Shown here piece by piece: positions 8,612-17,153 of a stretch of DNA of 64,000 bases. The stretch covers positions 1 to 64,000 of the forward strand of contig NZ_JAAGVY010000022.1 of the NCBI RefSeq assembly GCF_010686655.1, read 5' to 3'. The notes beneath the pieces are model-generated. The model had not been told where the DNA came from. It saw only the letters and a list, made by a program, of their open reading frames with translations, and made no database searches. Position 1 is the first letter of the stretch. The number at the start of each line of letters is the position of its first letter. Source of the DNA: Cryomorpha ignava. Lineage in GTDB: Bacteria; Bacteroidota; Bacteroidia; Flavobacteriales_D; Cryomorphaceae. The position numbers were made by a program, and so were the translations under genes.

Positions 8612-8649
8612 TTATTTGCCTTTAACGATCGTTTAAAAGAATGGGATTT

Positions 8650-8679
8650 AATCACCAACCTTTCTGTTAATTGGTGATT
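8650..8679. repeat. Perfect 9-bp inverted repeat downstream of the small lipoprotein pseudogene
   Basis: AATCACCAA (8650-8658) and TTGGTGATT (8671-8679) flank a 12-nt loop. There is no T-tract, so it is not a canonical terminator. It lies between the AraC start and the stop of the pseudogene at 8721 and could attenuate read-through or serve as an operator. Confidence 0.45.
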
Positions 8680-8720
8680 CCCTACTCTATATTTACATTT
8701 TTAGTTTTGTACTAAAGTCG

Positions 8721-8991
8721 CTATTTTTTAATTAAATCGTAGCCGTCACTTATCCATGTTTTTGCTTCTTCAATAACTTCGCCGGTTGTAGGGTTTTTAT
8801 CGTCGAAAGATTCACTGGCAAAAAGTTATCAGGTATTATTCCATCTTTATGCGTGGTTCCATCTTTGCTTTTGCAATCGAAATTATAGAATCCAATACTT
8901 GTTTTGAATTGGCTCCATTTGATAGGCTTTCTTGACTTCTGCAACAAAATGACGTCAATACTATCAGTCCTATTAGTATGTACTTTTTCAT
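8721..8991 (-). pseudogene. Small lipoprotein gene with two frameshifts
   Basis: An SPII signal starts at ATG 8989-8991 (MKKYILIGLIVLTSFCCRSQ). The frame then reads …SIAKAKMEPRIK and continues in the next frame as DGIIPDNF. It shifts again to ASESFDDKNPTTGEVIEEAK, ending WISDGYDLIKK-TAG at 8721. The shifts fall in homopolymers, AAA near 8846 and TTTTT near 8820-8824; one base added at each restores a single ~90-aa protein. All three pieces look like coding sequence, so this is a recent pseudogene or two homopolymer base-calling errors. The family is unknown. Confidence 0.7.
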
Positions 8992-9067
8992 GCACGAATT
9001 GTTTTTGAAGTCTTGGCTAAAACTGGACATGCCGGACAAGGCTATCCCCCAACTATCCCAACTTTTG

Positions 9068-9130
9068 GGCATCTATCCTTTTTACAGATGCCAACATCTT
9101 TGGCACCCCGAGTTTAGCTAAAAACCCAAA
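9068..9130 (-). repeat. Intergenic hairpin plus conserved core, copy c (diverged)
   Basis: The hairpin GGCATCT…AGATGCC (9068-9092, perfect 7-bp arms) is followed by a core at 9103-9130. This core is a diverged version of the 30-bp core at 6233-6262 and 13253-13282 (GGCACCCCGAGTTTAGC… against CGCACCCCAAGTTTAAT…). It lies about 110 bp upstream of the lipoprotein pseudogene. The hairpin sequence is unrelated to those of the other copies, but its relative placement is the same. Confidence 0.6.
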
Positions 9131-9244
9131 AGATTAGAACTAATCGCATAACTGCATAAAAGCATAATGAAACTAAAACCTTCTTCCGCAAAGTTAATTT
9201 AGCCCATTTGCGCACAACCTTGCATAACGAACTAGGTCACTTTT

Positions 9245-10219
9245 TTAGTCCACCGTCAACAAAATTTTCCCAATATGCGCGCTACTTTCCATCAACTTAT
9301 GCGCTTCCGACGCATCTCCAAGTGGAAACTTCTTGTAAATAACGGGGTGTATTTTTTCAGAACGGAACAATGGCCATATGGTTTTTTCAACTTCCTTGGC
9401 AATCTGCGTTTTTACAGCTGCGGATTGCGGCTTCAGAAAGCTTCCGGTCAATACCAGGTTTTTACTCATTACAGTGCGAAGATTAATCTTTACGTCCATA
9501 CTCTTCATTCCGTTTATATTAATCAGTCGACCTTTTTTATTGAGAATTTCGAGATTCTTTTGAGTATAATCTCCACCGACCATATCCAGAATGACATCTA
9601 TTCTTTCGTCTTTTAAAACTTCTTCGAAGGCTTCTTTTTTGTAGTTTATGGCCTTGCCAAGATCCATTTTATTCAGAAAATCGATCTTTTTATCAGTGCC
9701 GGCGGTTGTATACACCTTGGAGCCCAGAGCCTTAGCCATTTGCAAACCCATGGTGCCGATGCCGCTTGTGCCACCGTGAATCAATAATTTTTCACCGGGT
9801 TGAAGATTTCCCAATTGAAATACATTGAACCAAACCGTGAAAACAGTTTCGGGAATTGCAGCGGCATCGGTTAAACTTATTCCTTCGGGTACAGGAAGGC
9901 AATGAGAACTCTCAACAGCGACATATTCGGCATAACCACCGCTCGCAATCAGCGCGCAAACTTTGTCGCCAATTTTTTTATCGCTAACATCGGAACCTAT
10001 CTCTATAATCTCACCCGAAACTTCCAGGCCGGGGATCAACGCATCAGAAGATCCTTTGCCATAGGCCTTTGTGTTTTTGCGTGTTACTACATCGCTGCGA
10101 TTCACACCCGCTGCTTTCACTTTGATTAACACCTGGTTTTTGTCCGGTTTTGGTTTTGGGGTTTCTTCTAGTTTTAATACTTCCGGCCCACCGGATTTCG
10201 TTATATGGATTGCTTTCAT
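9245..10219 (-). CDS. NAD(P)H:quinone oxidoreductase, zinc-independent MDR family (PIG3-like)
   Basis: This protein has 324 aa when started at the ATG of MKAIHITKSGGPEVLKLEE; the frame extends 10 codons further upstream, but this start matches the family. The medium-chain dehydrogenase fold is clear: AAGVNRSDVVTRK, the LLIHGGTSGIGTMGLQMAKA nucleotide-binding motif, and DVILDMVGGDYTQKNL. Catalytic zinc ligands are absent, as in quinone reductase/PIG3 members that use NADPH to reduce quinones. Cytoplasmic. It is intact, unlike its neighbours on both sides. Confidence 0.9.
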   Translation of the reverse strand: MKAIHITKSGGPEVLKLEETPKPKPDKNQVLIKVKAAGVNRSDVVTRKNTKAYGKGSSDALIPGLEVSGEIIEIGSDVSDKKIGDKVCALIASGGYAEYVAVESSHCLPVPEGISLTDAAAIPETVFTVWFNVFQLGNLQPGEKLLIHGGTSGIGTMGLQMAKALGSKVYTTAGTDKKIDFLNKMDLGKAINYKKEAFEEVLKDERIDVILDMVGGDYTQKNLEILNKKGRLININGMKSMDVKINLRTVMSKNLVLTGSFLKPQSAAVKTQIAKEVEKTIWPLFRSEKIHPVIYKKFPLGDASEAHKLMESSAHIGKILLTVD

Positions 10220-10505
10220 TTCATTTATTTTTTTGATCAGCATAAACATACAAATTATTCCACGGCTCTAGGGTGCTGTATTTCTGATGCTTCCGTAAGA
10301 TCTTTTACCAATTTCTTGTCGGTTACGTGGCAGAAGATACTTATCGGCTTCGGAACTCCACCATAAAATCGCTCCACAACGCAACGAACCGTCCCGGTAC
10401 ATCGGGATGGTGTGAGAGGTGGTTGCAGAGTGGTTACTGAGCTTGTCGAAGTGCTTGTCGAAGTGCTTGTCGAAGTGCTTGTCGATGTGCGCACTCCGTC
10501 CCTAT
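10220..10505. other. 286-bp spacer with repeat array and possible fragment
   Basis: Between the oxidoreductase start and the AAA/TOPRIM pseudogene end lies a spacer dominated by the 12-bp repeat array at 10441-10488. A short minus-strand stretch ending near 10255 reads ISIFCHVTDKKLVKDLTEA and looks protein-like. No start or family could be assigned. Confidence 0.4.
10441..10488. repeat. 12-bp tandem repeat, four units
   Basis: GCTTGTCGAAGT occurs three times exactly (10441-10476), with a fourth variant copy GCTTGTCGATGT (10477-10488). The motif is preceded by TTACTGA. It creates (Ser-Thr)n reading on one strand and is not coding. Such TCGACAAGC-type repeats are common between Bacteroidetes genes. 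Confidence 0.9.
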
Positions 10506-12155
10506 TTAGGGGCGGAGCTGTCTACTCGATTGGGCATAGTTTTCTTTTATTATCAATGCAGTTAATTCACCAAGTATCGTCCTCAAGGTTTTTAATACAG
10601 CTTCATCATCAATGATTAACTTCCTTACAATACTTTCATATGTTGCCCTATCAATACCTAAACCATTAGCAATGTTATTAAGCACGGGTGTTTCTCTTAC
10701 TGGATAGCGAGCAATAAGACCATTTAAATTTTTGTCATAAATTAATTGATCAAATTTGGCTACCTCTTGATTGAAATAATCTTCAAGACTAAGTTTGAGT
10801 TCAAAATCTTTATTTTCAATAATGTCAGTATGTTTTGGAAGCATAGACATAATCTCGGTTCTAACTCTTTTTTCAGATAATCTGGAACAGAGTCTCTCTT
10901 TATGTGAGCTAATGTAACTAACTATATTTACTGTTGCAGTACCGAACAATTCATCACTATCTGACCCTGTGAGTTCCGCATAAGTGTTAGCAACGAATCT
11001 TATAATATCTAAATGATAATATAGGGACTCAACGGAATAACATTTGGTTGCTATTATTCTTTTTTCAAACAATTCTTGAATTTGGTCAGTTGTTCTGTCA
11101 TCTGCATCAATAAGACCAAAAGCATTAATCCAGTGTAAGGATTCACTACTAGTTATGCCTTCTACAGCTTTCAACATCTTTACAACTGCCTTTTGGAACA
11201 ACGGAGACAGTAGGATATATTAATTGGTAAATCTGTCTATCTAAACTTTCATTATTGCCTTCAACAAAAAGAATTTCTCGTTTTGCTCCTAATATACTTT
11301 TTTTAATTTCTGGCGAAATTTGAGCTGATTCTGCTATTAAATCTGCATCCCAACTGTCAATATTCTTTCCGTTCCAGCTGCAGTTTCTTACTAGCAAAGT
11401 ACTTGATTTGAAGTTGTCTACTGGTAGAAAAATGTCGTGGATTGAAATTACAAAGGCGCAATCGCTTCTTTTGAGAAACAGTGATGTCAATAGAGGGGAA
11501 ATTATTGCACGGTGTAAATGGCTTTCAGGTTCATCAATTATTATTAATGTGTTTGGATCAGAGGTTAATACATCTGCAGCAATAAGTAATGCATTTCGTT
11601 CGCCATCTGAAAGTTCAGCGATGCTGTACAAAGCGCTACCATTCTTAGAAGCGAACAACTGTTCATCTTTACCAAGTGAGATTTCAATGGGTATGTTTGC
11701 TATTGCAAGTAACTCATTGATTCCTTCAATAGGCGCTTGAGCATTTGAGAGTTTTTTGGCTGAATCCATATCATCTTCATCTACCGCTTTTGCAATATGT
11801 CTAGCTCGAATATTTTGAGAGTTTATGAGATCAAATATTGAAATGCTAGATCTTTGAGAAGAATATACGTCTTGCCATCTTGAAGTGATTTGCTGGTCTT
11901 GGTTATTTATATTCGTCTCTGTCTGCTTCTTTTTCGCAGCAGTTAAATCCATAGAATTACTTGTAAACCAAGTTTGCCTATGCGCTAAAATCCGTTTCGC
12001 ATGGGCTCTGTTACTAGCATATAAGTTATGCATTAATGTGGACTTCCCAACCCCATTTGCTCCGAGAACGAAGACGGCTCACCCTCCGCCAATGGAACAG
12101 ATATTTGCCCATTATTAGAAGTCTTAATGTTAAATAAATATTTGTTCTTCGTCAT
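10506..12155 (-). pseudogene. AAA ATPase with C-terminal TOPRIM/DUF4435-like domain (OLD-like), two frameshifts
   Basis: Reading begins at ATG 12153-12155 (MTKNKYLFNIKTSNNGQISV) and runs to PLAEGE. A frameshift near 12073-12078 follows, then VFVLGANGVGKSTLMHNLY (Walker A). Further on are the ABC-type signature LSDGERNALL and Walker B LIIIDEPESH, then LFVEGNNESLDR of a TOPRIM-like domain. A second frameshift near 11165-11200 follows, after PKGSCKDV, and the frame resumes as KAVEGITSSESLHWI with FGLIDADDR (acidic DxD). The end is at 10506. Intact relatives are OLD-family-type nucleases or ATPases, often in phage-defence settings. As read, the gene cannot give a full product. Confidence 0.75.
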
Positions 12156-12168
12156 TCAGTTTAATTAT

Positions 12169-12296
12169 GCCAACGGCAATATAAGCGTAGTGCGGGATTT
12201 CGAAGCACATACTTTCAATAAACCGTAATGTTCCTTGATTGCAAGATATTCATTTTTAGACGTACAGCCCGCATTACGTTTATAAAATGTTAGCGG
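12169..12296 (-). repeat. attC-like palindromic site (candidate integron cassette boundary)
   Basis: On the minus strand the site runs from CCGCTAAC (12296-12289) to GTTGGC (12174-12169), 128 bp apart. The inner arms CGTAGTGCGGG (12186-12196) and CCCGCATTACG (12268-12278) pair with one mismatch, and further pairing extends outward. This is the general attC layout (YYYAAC … GTTR with imperfect palindrome). The TAA stop of the gene at 12290 lies inside the CTAAC box, and the next gene's ATG is only 14 bp beyond GTTGGC. The core boxes do not match the RYYYAAC/GTTRRRY consensus perfectly, and no integrase is in the window. Confidence 0.5.
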
Positions 12297-13084
12297 TTCG
12301 GGTTTCTTCTTTTATTATTTTTTGTTGTCATAATTTTAATATCTGAATACAGGTAAATGCATGCAATTGTAATTGCTGCAATTCCGGCTATAACTGCTCT
12401 AACAGTCATAGATTGTGAAATCATATAAATGCCAAGGATAATCAGAGAAATGCAAAATGGATAAGCTAAAAGTCTGATTAAAACTCTTTTTAAGCTCCAT
12501 TCGCTTTTCACTCTTTCAATTTTAACTACTTCTGGTTTTCCATTTTTGACAGCTGTCAAGTTTTCCAAGAATGTACTAATATTTTTCCTATTCCATCCAA
12601 ATGAGGCTACAGAGCTCATACTTTCAGGGCTGCAAATGCTGTTCACAAAAAGGCGGTCTTTATCTTTTGCAATTGTAACCATCTCACCCCAACTTGCTGT
12701 CCAATTCCAAGATCGATATGCTCTTAAAAAATTCTTGTTATTACGCTCAATACTCCATTTTAATTCTCTTGCAGTCCTATCAACGGCTTCTTGAAATTGC
12801 TCGTCTGAAAATGTAACATCGATTTCTTTAAATTTCAGGCGCCTATATTGGATAAAAGCAAAAAATAGAGCAAGCAATAAAAATGGTAACGAAGTTCTTA
12901 TTATTTCTCTTGAAGTCCGAACTCCGGTATAGGTGTCCGTTACGTGAATTTGAATCAAACTCCATGCTGTCAATGAAACGATAAACAATAGAAACAAGAC
13001 TATTCCATAATGAGTTAAAGTCTGAAGAGGTTTTAATTTCAGTCTTTTATTTTTTTTCATTATTTGTGTCCACCTATTTTTCAT
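12290..13084 (-). CDS. Hypothetical four-helix membrane protein
   Basis: This 264-aa protein has two N-terminal membrane helices (about 25-47 and 66-84). A ~100-residue soluble middle follows, with tryptophans (RAYRSWNWTASWGEMVTI, ICSPESMSSVASFGWNRKN). Two C-terminal helices (about 207-226 and 231-248) and a basic tail ending RRNPNR complete it. No family is recognised. Its stop codon is embedded in the attC-like site, and a GTTAGCGG box lies 25 bp upstream of its start. It therefore looks like a single-gene cassette. Confidence 0.6.
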   Translation of the reverse strand: MKNRWTQIMKKNKRLKLKPLQTLTHYGIVLFLLFIVSLTAWSLIQIHVTDTYTGVRTSREIIRTSLPFLLLALFFAFIQYRRLKFKEIDVTFSDEQFQEAVDRTARELKWSIERNNKNFLRAYRSWNWTASWGEMVTIAKDKDRLFVNSICSPESMSSVASFGWNRKNISTFLENLTAVKNGKPEVVKIERVKSEWSLKRVLIRLLAYPFCISLIILGIYMISQSMTVRAVIAGIAAITIACIYLYSDIKIMTTKNNKRRNPNR

Positions 13085-13108
13085 TTGTGGTTACCATATT
13101 TTGCCTGA

Positions 13109-13282
13109 CCGCTAACACATCAATAAGCGCAACTAGTTAACTATATATCCCAAAATCAGGGAATAAACGCAACTTCTATTACGCTTATTGAAAAATAAGC
13201 GCAACTGTTGCACTTATTTCCGTTTTGGGCGTATGCTGTTTCAAACCACTTCCGCACCCCAAGTTTAATCAAAAAACCCAAA
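13109..13282 (-). repeat. Intergenic multi-hairpin element with conserved 30-bp core, copy b
   Basis: From the gene outward: a GTTAGCGG box on the minus strand (13116-13109); a hairpin with perfect 10-bp arms TCAATAAGCG (13120-13129) and CGCTTATTGA (13182-13191); and a second hairpin, AATAAGCGCAAC (13194-13205) with GTTGCACTTATT (13207-13218). The 30-bp core at 13253-13282 is identical to 6233-6262. The layout is the same as in copy a, again upstream of a minus-strand gene. Confidence 0.7.
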
Positions 13283-13385
13283 AGGTTGCCACTTATCTTA
13301 TAGCAAATGTGAAAAGGCAAAAGAATCCCTCACTCCCATCGCATAAAGCAAACTTAAACCAACACAATCACTAAGAGATTAAATA

Positions 13386-13528
13386 GTGTCTGTCCATAAA
13401 GTCCACTATCGGCGTTGCAATTGAATTGAAAACAGTTATTGACAAATGTCAACTCCTTGATTTTCAATTCTGCATGCGCCTTGCTATTGAACTTTATGAT
13501 CCAGCCACTTGACTCTATTGACAGACTC
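13386..13528. mobile_element. MITE-like hairpin element, copy 3 (143 bp)
   Basis: Terminal inverted repeats GTGTCTGTC (13386-13394) and GACAGACTC (13520-13528) are flanked by the perfect 6-bp duplication TAAATA (13380-13385 and 13529-13534). The sequence differs from copy 2 at only a few positions. It marks the right edge of the accessory zone, in the same orientation as copies 1 and 2. Confidence 0.9.
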
Positions 13529-13534
13529 TAAATA

Positions 13535-13554
13535 GGCCGCCTCAATACGCGGCC
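13535..13554. repeat. GC-rich hairpin GGCCGC…GCGGCC
   Basis: A 6-bp perfect inverted repeat with an 8-nt loop lies directly beside the target duplication of MITE copy 3. No T-tract follows. It may be a structural remnant of the original intergenic region. Confidence 0.4.
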
Positions 13555-13624
13555 CGAGAAAATAAAACAGACGATTATAGTACTTTCGTTTTTAAAGATA
13601 CTACGGGGGCTAGACTCCGGCCAT

Positions 13625-13647
13625 AAAAAAAAGCCCACCGAGCTTTT
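13625..13647 (-). terminator. Weak intrinsic terminator of the response regulator gene
   Basis: On the minus strand AAAAGC…GCTTTT with a 7-nt loop is followed by a run of T (the A-run at 13625-13632 on plus). It lies 67 bp past the stop of the response regulator. The stem is short. Confidence 0.4.
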
Positions 13648-13713
13648 ACCAAATACCTAAGTCTAGCCTATAACCAAACCGGATATTTTCGGTTTTTCGT
13701 TTTGGGATACCCC

Positions 13714-14133
13714 TTAAATGTTTCTCGCTATTGTTTCATTAAAAGTATGCACATCAAACGGTTTCGCTATATAGCCATTGGCGTTTGTCTTTTTACAGAT
13801 TTCCTCAATTTTATCATTGGCCGAAAAAAGAAGAACAGGAACATGCTGGGTTGCCGGATTCTCTTTAATGAGCACTACGGCTTTCTCACCGCCAATTTCA
13901 GGTATCCAAAGGTCCATTAAAATAAGATCGGGCTTAATAAGGGCAATATCATCAATTACATTATCACATCTCGTTCGTGTCTCCACACGGTATTGATCTC
14001 TTGTTAAGAGCATTTTGCAGAGAAACAAAATCTCCAGATTGTCTTCATATATTAAAACACACTTATCTGCTTTACTTTTCACCCCCGCTGCAGGAAACTC
14101 TTCAACTGAAAGAAGTACCTTATTTTTACCCAT
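13714..14133 (-). CDS. Single-domain response regulator (CheY-like)
   Basis: This 139-aa protein consists of a receiver domain only. The acidic pair is in VLIYEDN, the phospho-acceptor is D74 in LILMDLWIPEIGG, the T/S position is in LLFSAND, and Lys is in YIAKPFD. A ~20-residue N-terminal extension precedes the domain. There is no output domain, so it probably relays phosphate or acts by protein contact. It lies 64 bp downstream of the large PAS histidine kinase on the same strand, the likely partner. Confidence 0.9.
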   Translation of the reverse strand: MGKNKVLLSVEEFPAAGVKSKADKCVLIYEDNLEILFLCKMLLTRDQYRVETRTRCDNVIDDIALIKPDLILMDLWIPEIGGEKAVVLIKENPATQHVPVLLFSANDKIEEICKKTNANGYIAKPFDVHTFNETIARNI

Positions 14134-14197
14134 TTTTATTCTATTACTTAAAAAAGTCGCACAATTTTAAGCATTTATTCTTTAACGAAACCTCAAT

Positions 14198-16417
14198 TTA
14201 TTCTGACTGCTGCACACCATTTACCGGCAGGGTAAAATAAAATGTACTTCCTTTTCCTACTTCGCTTTCTACCCACAATTTACCGTGGTGGCGCTCTATT
14301 ATTTCATAAGAAATAAACAAACCCACACCCATACCTTGAAACTGCACGGCATGCTCTTCCACGCGGTGATACTTTTCAAATATTTTATGCAGACTCTGCT
14401 CGGCTATTCCGATTCCGGTATCTTTTACTGCCACGGTTATTCTATCTTTTTCTTGAGCTAAAGTTATAAAAACACTTTCTGAATGGGGAGAATATTTAAT
14501 AGCATTGCTGAGTAAATTAATGACCACCTGCTGTAGCCTGTTTTTATCGCCCATTACAGCACCATTCACTTTGCCGGTCTTTATGATGATACTTTCAGGC
14601 GAAGTAAGCTGTATATTCTCTACGGTACCGACTATCATTTCATTAAAATTGAAGGTAGTCATCGAATAATTTAATTTACCGAATTGTATCTTACTCACGT
14701 CCAGCAATTCGCCAATTAATTCATTGAGTCTGTCAACAGATTGGCTGGCTTTTAAAGCAAACATTTTTGCTTCTTCTGCGGTATCACTTAAGGTAAGTTC
14801 CAGCATTTGCAAATAGGCCTTAGCCGTGGTAAGTGGCGTTTTCATTTCATGACTGGCTATACCCATAAATTCATCTTTTTTCTCGTCTTTTAATTTTTGG
14901 TCATTGATATCGGTAAATGCTCCTACCCATTTTATTATTTTATTTTCCGAATCTAAAACAGGCTCTGCTACGACCGAATGCCATCTGTAATCGCCGGCTC
15001 TGTTTTTAAGCCGCACTTCAGATTTATATACGTTGGCGGTAGCTAAACTCTTCATCCATGATTCATTTATGCCGGCATAGTCGTCAGGATGCACTATTTC
15101 TTCCCATTCTTTTTCGCCTCCAGGCTCAACACCCGAATATTCCTTCCACCGAGATGATGCAAACTCTGCATTGCCTTGTGCATCGGTTACCCAAATTAAT
15201 TGAGGTATGGTTTGTGTGAGGGAGCGAAAGCGTTCTTCGCTCTCTTTTATGCTTTTATTAACCAAGGCCTGTGCCGTTACATCAGTTGCAATAATTCCAA
15301 TACCATCTATTTCATTATTCATATTATACTGTGGGTATAAAATGAAATTGTAATAATTTAAAGTGGGCTCTCCATTGTGTAAAAACCTTACAGGCATTTC
15401 GATGGCATTATGAGGTACACCTGTTTTATAAACTCCCGTAAATATTTCCCTATAACCCTGATCTGCCAATTCGGGCAATACATCAAAGTACTTTTTCCCA
15501 ATTACGTCTTTACCCTTGCCCCATATATTTATAATTGTTTCATTGGCCGTGGTAATAACTAAATCTTCTCCATCTAAAATCGCCATGGCCGATGGCGAAG
15601 AGTAAATAAGGTTGTGCATGCGTTTTTCGCTTGCTTCTATTTTTTTTCTGGATTCAATTTGGTCGGTTATATCACGCGCAATTTTTAATGCTCCGGTTAT
15701 CTGTGCGTTATTGTCTTTAATTGGTGAAATGGTGAGCGAAATATCGATAAGCCTACCGTCCTTAGCGACCCGCTGCGTGTCAAAATGGGCAATTGTTTCA
15801 CCTTCTTGAATTTTTCTAATTATTTCAGGTTCTTCATTAATGCGGTCAGGGGGAATTATTTTGAGGATGGACTGGCCAATCATTTCGGCACGCGTATAAC
15901 CAAATAATTTTTCTGCCCCAAGGTTCCAGCTGGTTACAATTCCTTTAAGTGTTTTACTTATGATGGCATATTCAGATGATTGCACAATGGTAGCCAGCGT
16001 GGCATTTCCTTCGTCTGCCTTATTTGCATCAGTCACGTCTTCAATAGAAAGCAAGATTAAATTCTGTGACTCGCTATGGCGTATAATCTCCTGGGCATTC
16101 AAGAGCATTGTTCGCTCACCAATATCAGGAAAACGATGCTTTACTTCATAATCAGTAATCTTTTTTCTTTTCGGTAAAATTTCTTCCAGAAGTTTACGCA
16201 GTGAAGGAATATTCCATTGTTTGTTGCCAAGGTTATAAATTAAAGCCCCTTCTGTTTCCGTTGTTTTTAAATTAAAAACTTGATGAAATGCGTGGTTTGC
16301 CGACACAATATGAAGGCTTTTATCGAGCACCAGTAGCGGTTGCCGAATATTTGCAATCACAGCTTCTGAAAAACTTTTCGATTCCGCTATCTGCTCATTT
16401 AAATCAGTCATTTCCAT
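14198..16417 (-). CDS. Multi-PAS sensor histidine kinase
   Basis: This 739-aa protein has four PAS domains (about residues 18-125, 140-250, 262-380 and 395-505). A HisKA domain with the phospho-accepting His in FMGIASHEMKTPLTT comes next. The HATPase domain has N-box NLLSNAIKYS, G1 DTGIGIAEQS and G2 GMGVGLFIS. There are no membrane helices, so it is a cytosolic sensor. The open frame extends in phase upstream of the ATG through a coiled-coil-like LDLRTKQFELEN stretch to a stop. The first PAS resembles those in CheR-PAS-kinase fusions, so the gene may be the 3' part of a once longer fusion. Probable partner: the adjacent response regulator. Confidence 0.9.
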   Translation of the reverse strand: MEMTDLNEQIAESKSFSEAVIANIRQPLLVLDKSLHIVSANHAFHQVFNLKTTETEGALIYNLGNKQWNIPSLRKLLEEILPKRKKITDYEVKHRFPDIGERTMLLNAQEIIRHSESQNLILLSIEDVTDANKADEGNATLATIVQSSEYAIISKTLKGIVTSWNLGAEKLFGYTRAEMIGQSILKIIPPDRINEEPEIIRKIQEGETIAHFDTQRVAKDGRLIDISLTISPIKDNNAQITGALKIARDITDQIESRKKIEASEKRMHNLIYSSPSAMAILDGEDLVITTANETIINIWGKGKDVIGKKYFDVLPELADQGYREIFTGVYKTGVPHNAIEMPVRFLHNGEPTLNYYNFILYPQYNMNNEIDGIGIIATDVTAQALVNKSIKESEERFRSLTQTIPQLIWVTDAQGNAEFASSRWKEYSGVEPGGEKEWEEIVHPDDYAGINESWMKSLATANVYKSEVRLKNRAGDYRWHSVVAEPVLDSENKIIKWVGAFTDINDQKLKDEKKDEFMGIASHEMKTPLTTAKAYLQMLELTLSDTAEEAKMFALKASQSVDRLNELIGELLDVSKIQFGKLNYSMTTFNFNEMIVGTVENIQLTSPESIIIKTGKVNGAVMGDKNRLQQVVINLLSNAIKYSPHSESVFITLAQEKDRITVAVKDTGIGIAEQSLHKIFEKYHRVEEHAVQFQGMGVGLFISYEIIERHHGKLWVESEVGKGSTFYFTLPVNGVQQSE

Positions 16418-17153
16418 ATTTTCAAGCTCAAATTGCTTTGTGCGCAGATCTAACTTCCTTTTTGGTCAATCGCATCAGAAATGATTTTAGGTTGTTTATC
16501 TGAAAGCGGTTTGTTCTAAAGTATTTTCAGTGTAATCGCTTACCAATTTTCATGTAAATCTCGCAAATAATTCACTTCCTCTAATTTATTTCAAGTTAAC
16601 ATAATAATCCGGATTTCAATCCACCCACTCCCTTCAAACACGAATTGAAGCCCCATTTTATCTAAGATTGTGAGTTATTTCTAAACGCAAAACAGGGTTT
16701 TCGCCCAGCCAGGTTTATCTACCGCATCGGTAAGCACCTTGTCAATACAAGGCCATTCCCCACTTTTGCCCGGCTCAAGGTAAACCGGTGATTACTGATT
16801 CGGTGTTGAATCCTCAATTAAGTAATGACTGAGAAACTTCGTTAGTTGAAATTGGAGCGCTTTCCATGGTTAGCTTGCTCACAACAACTCTCTCTGAAAT
16901 GGTTGCCAAAATGAAGTGAATAGTGTCATGGAGTACGACAAAAAACCATCACCTCCGGATAGAGCATTCTGCTTTATTTATTTGTGCTTAAAACAGCGTT
17001 GTGAAATAAAAATAAAATGTCAATACTAAAAAGCATGACCAAGACCTTTGCCCAATTCAGGAACGCAGTAATTATGAGCCATCAAAATATTCTTTTCAAA
17101 TTCTTTCAAATTTAAGAGTGGTGTGTTCAATACTAAGTTGTTTTCTTGAGTAA
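16418..17153. other. 736-bp stretch between two histidine kinases, probably decayed
   Basis: There is no intact gene. Just upstream of the kinase start the same frame stays open for about 13 codons, and then stops appear. Near 16700-16800 the minus strand has a 36-codon open frame with protein-like text (EPGKSGEWPCIDKVLTDAVD, then KPGWAKTLFC) but no start. I cannot assign a family. A lost CheR-type segment or another degraded gene is possible. Confidence 0.35.

Noticed and set aside
10255-10494. 79-aa Ser-Thr repeat protein
   Set aside because: It is a translation of the 12-bp tandem repeat array and has no start context.
8721-12155. Treating all frameshifts in the accessory zone as sequencing errors
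   Set aside because: It cannot be excluded for the homopolymer sites, but very long genes elsewhere (877 and 823 codons) are intact, so genuine decay is at least as likely. Kept as pseudogenes with this caveat.
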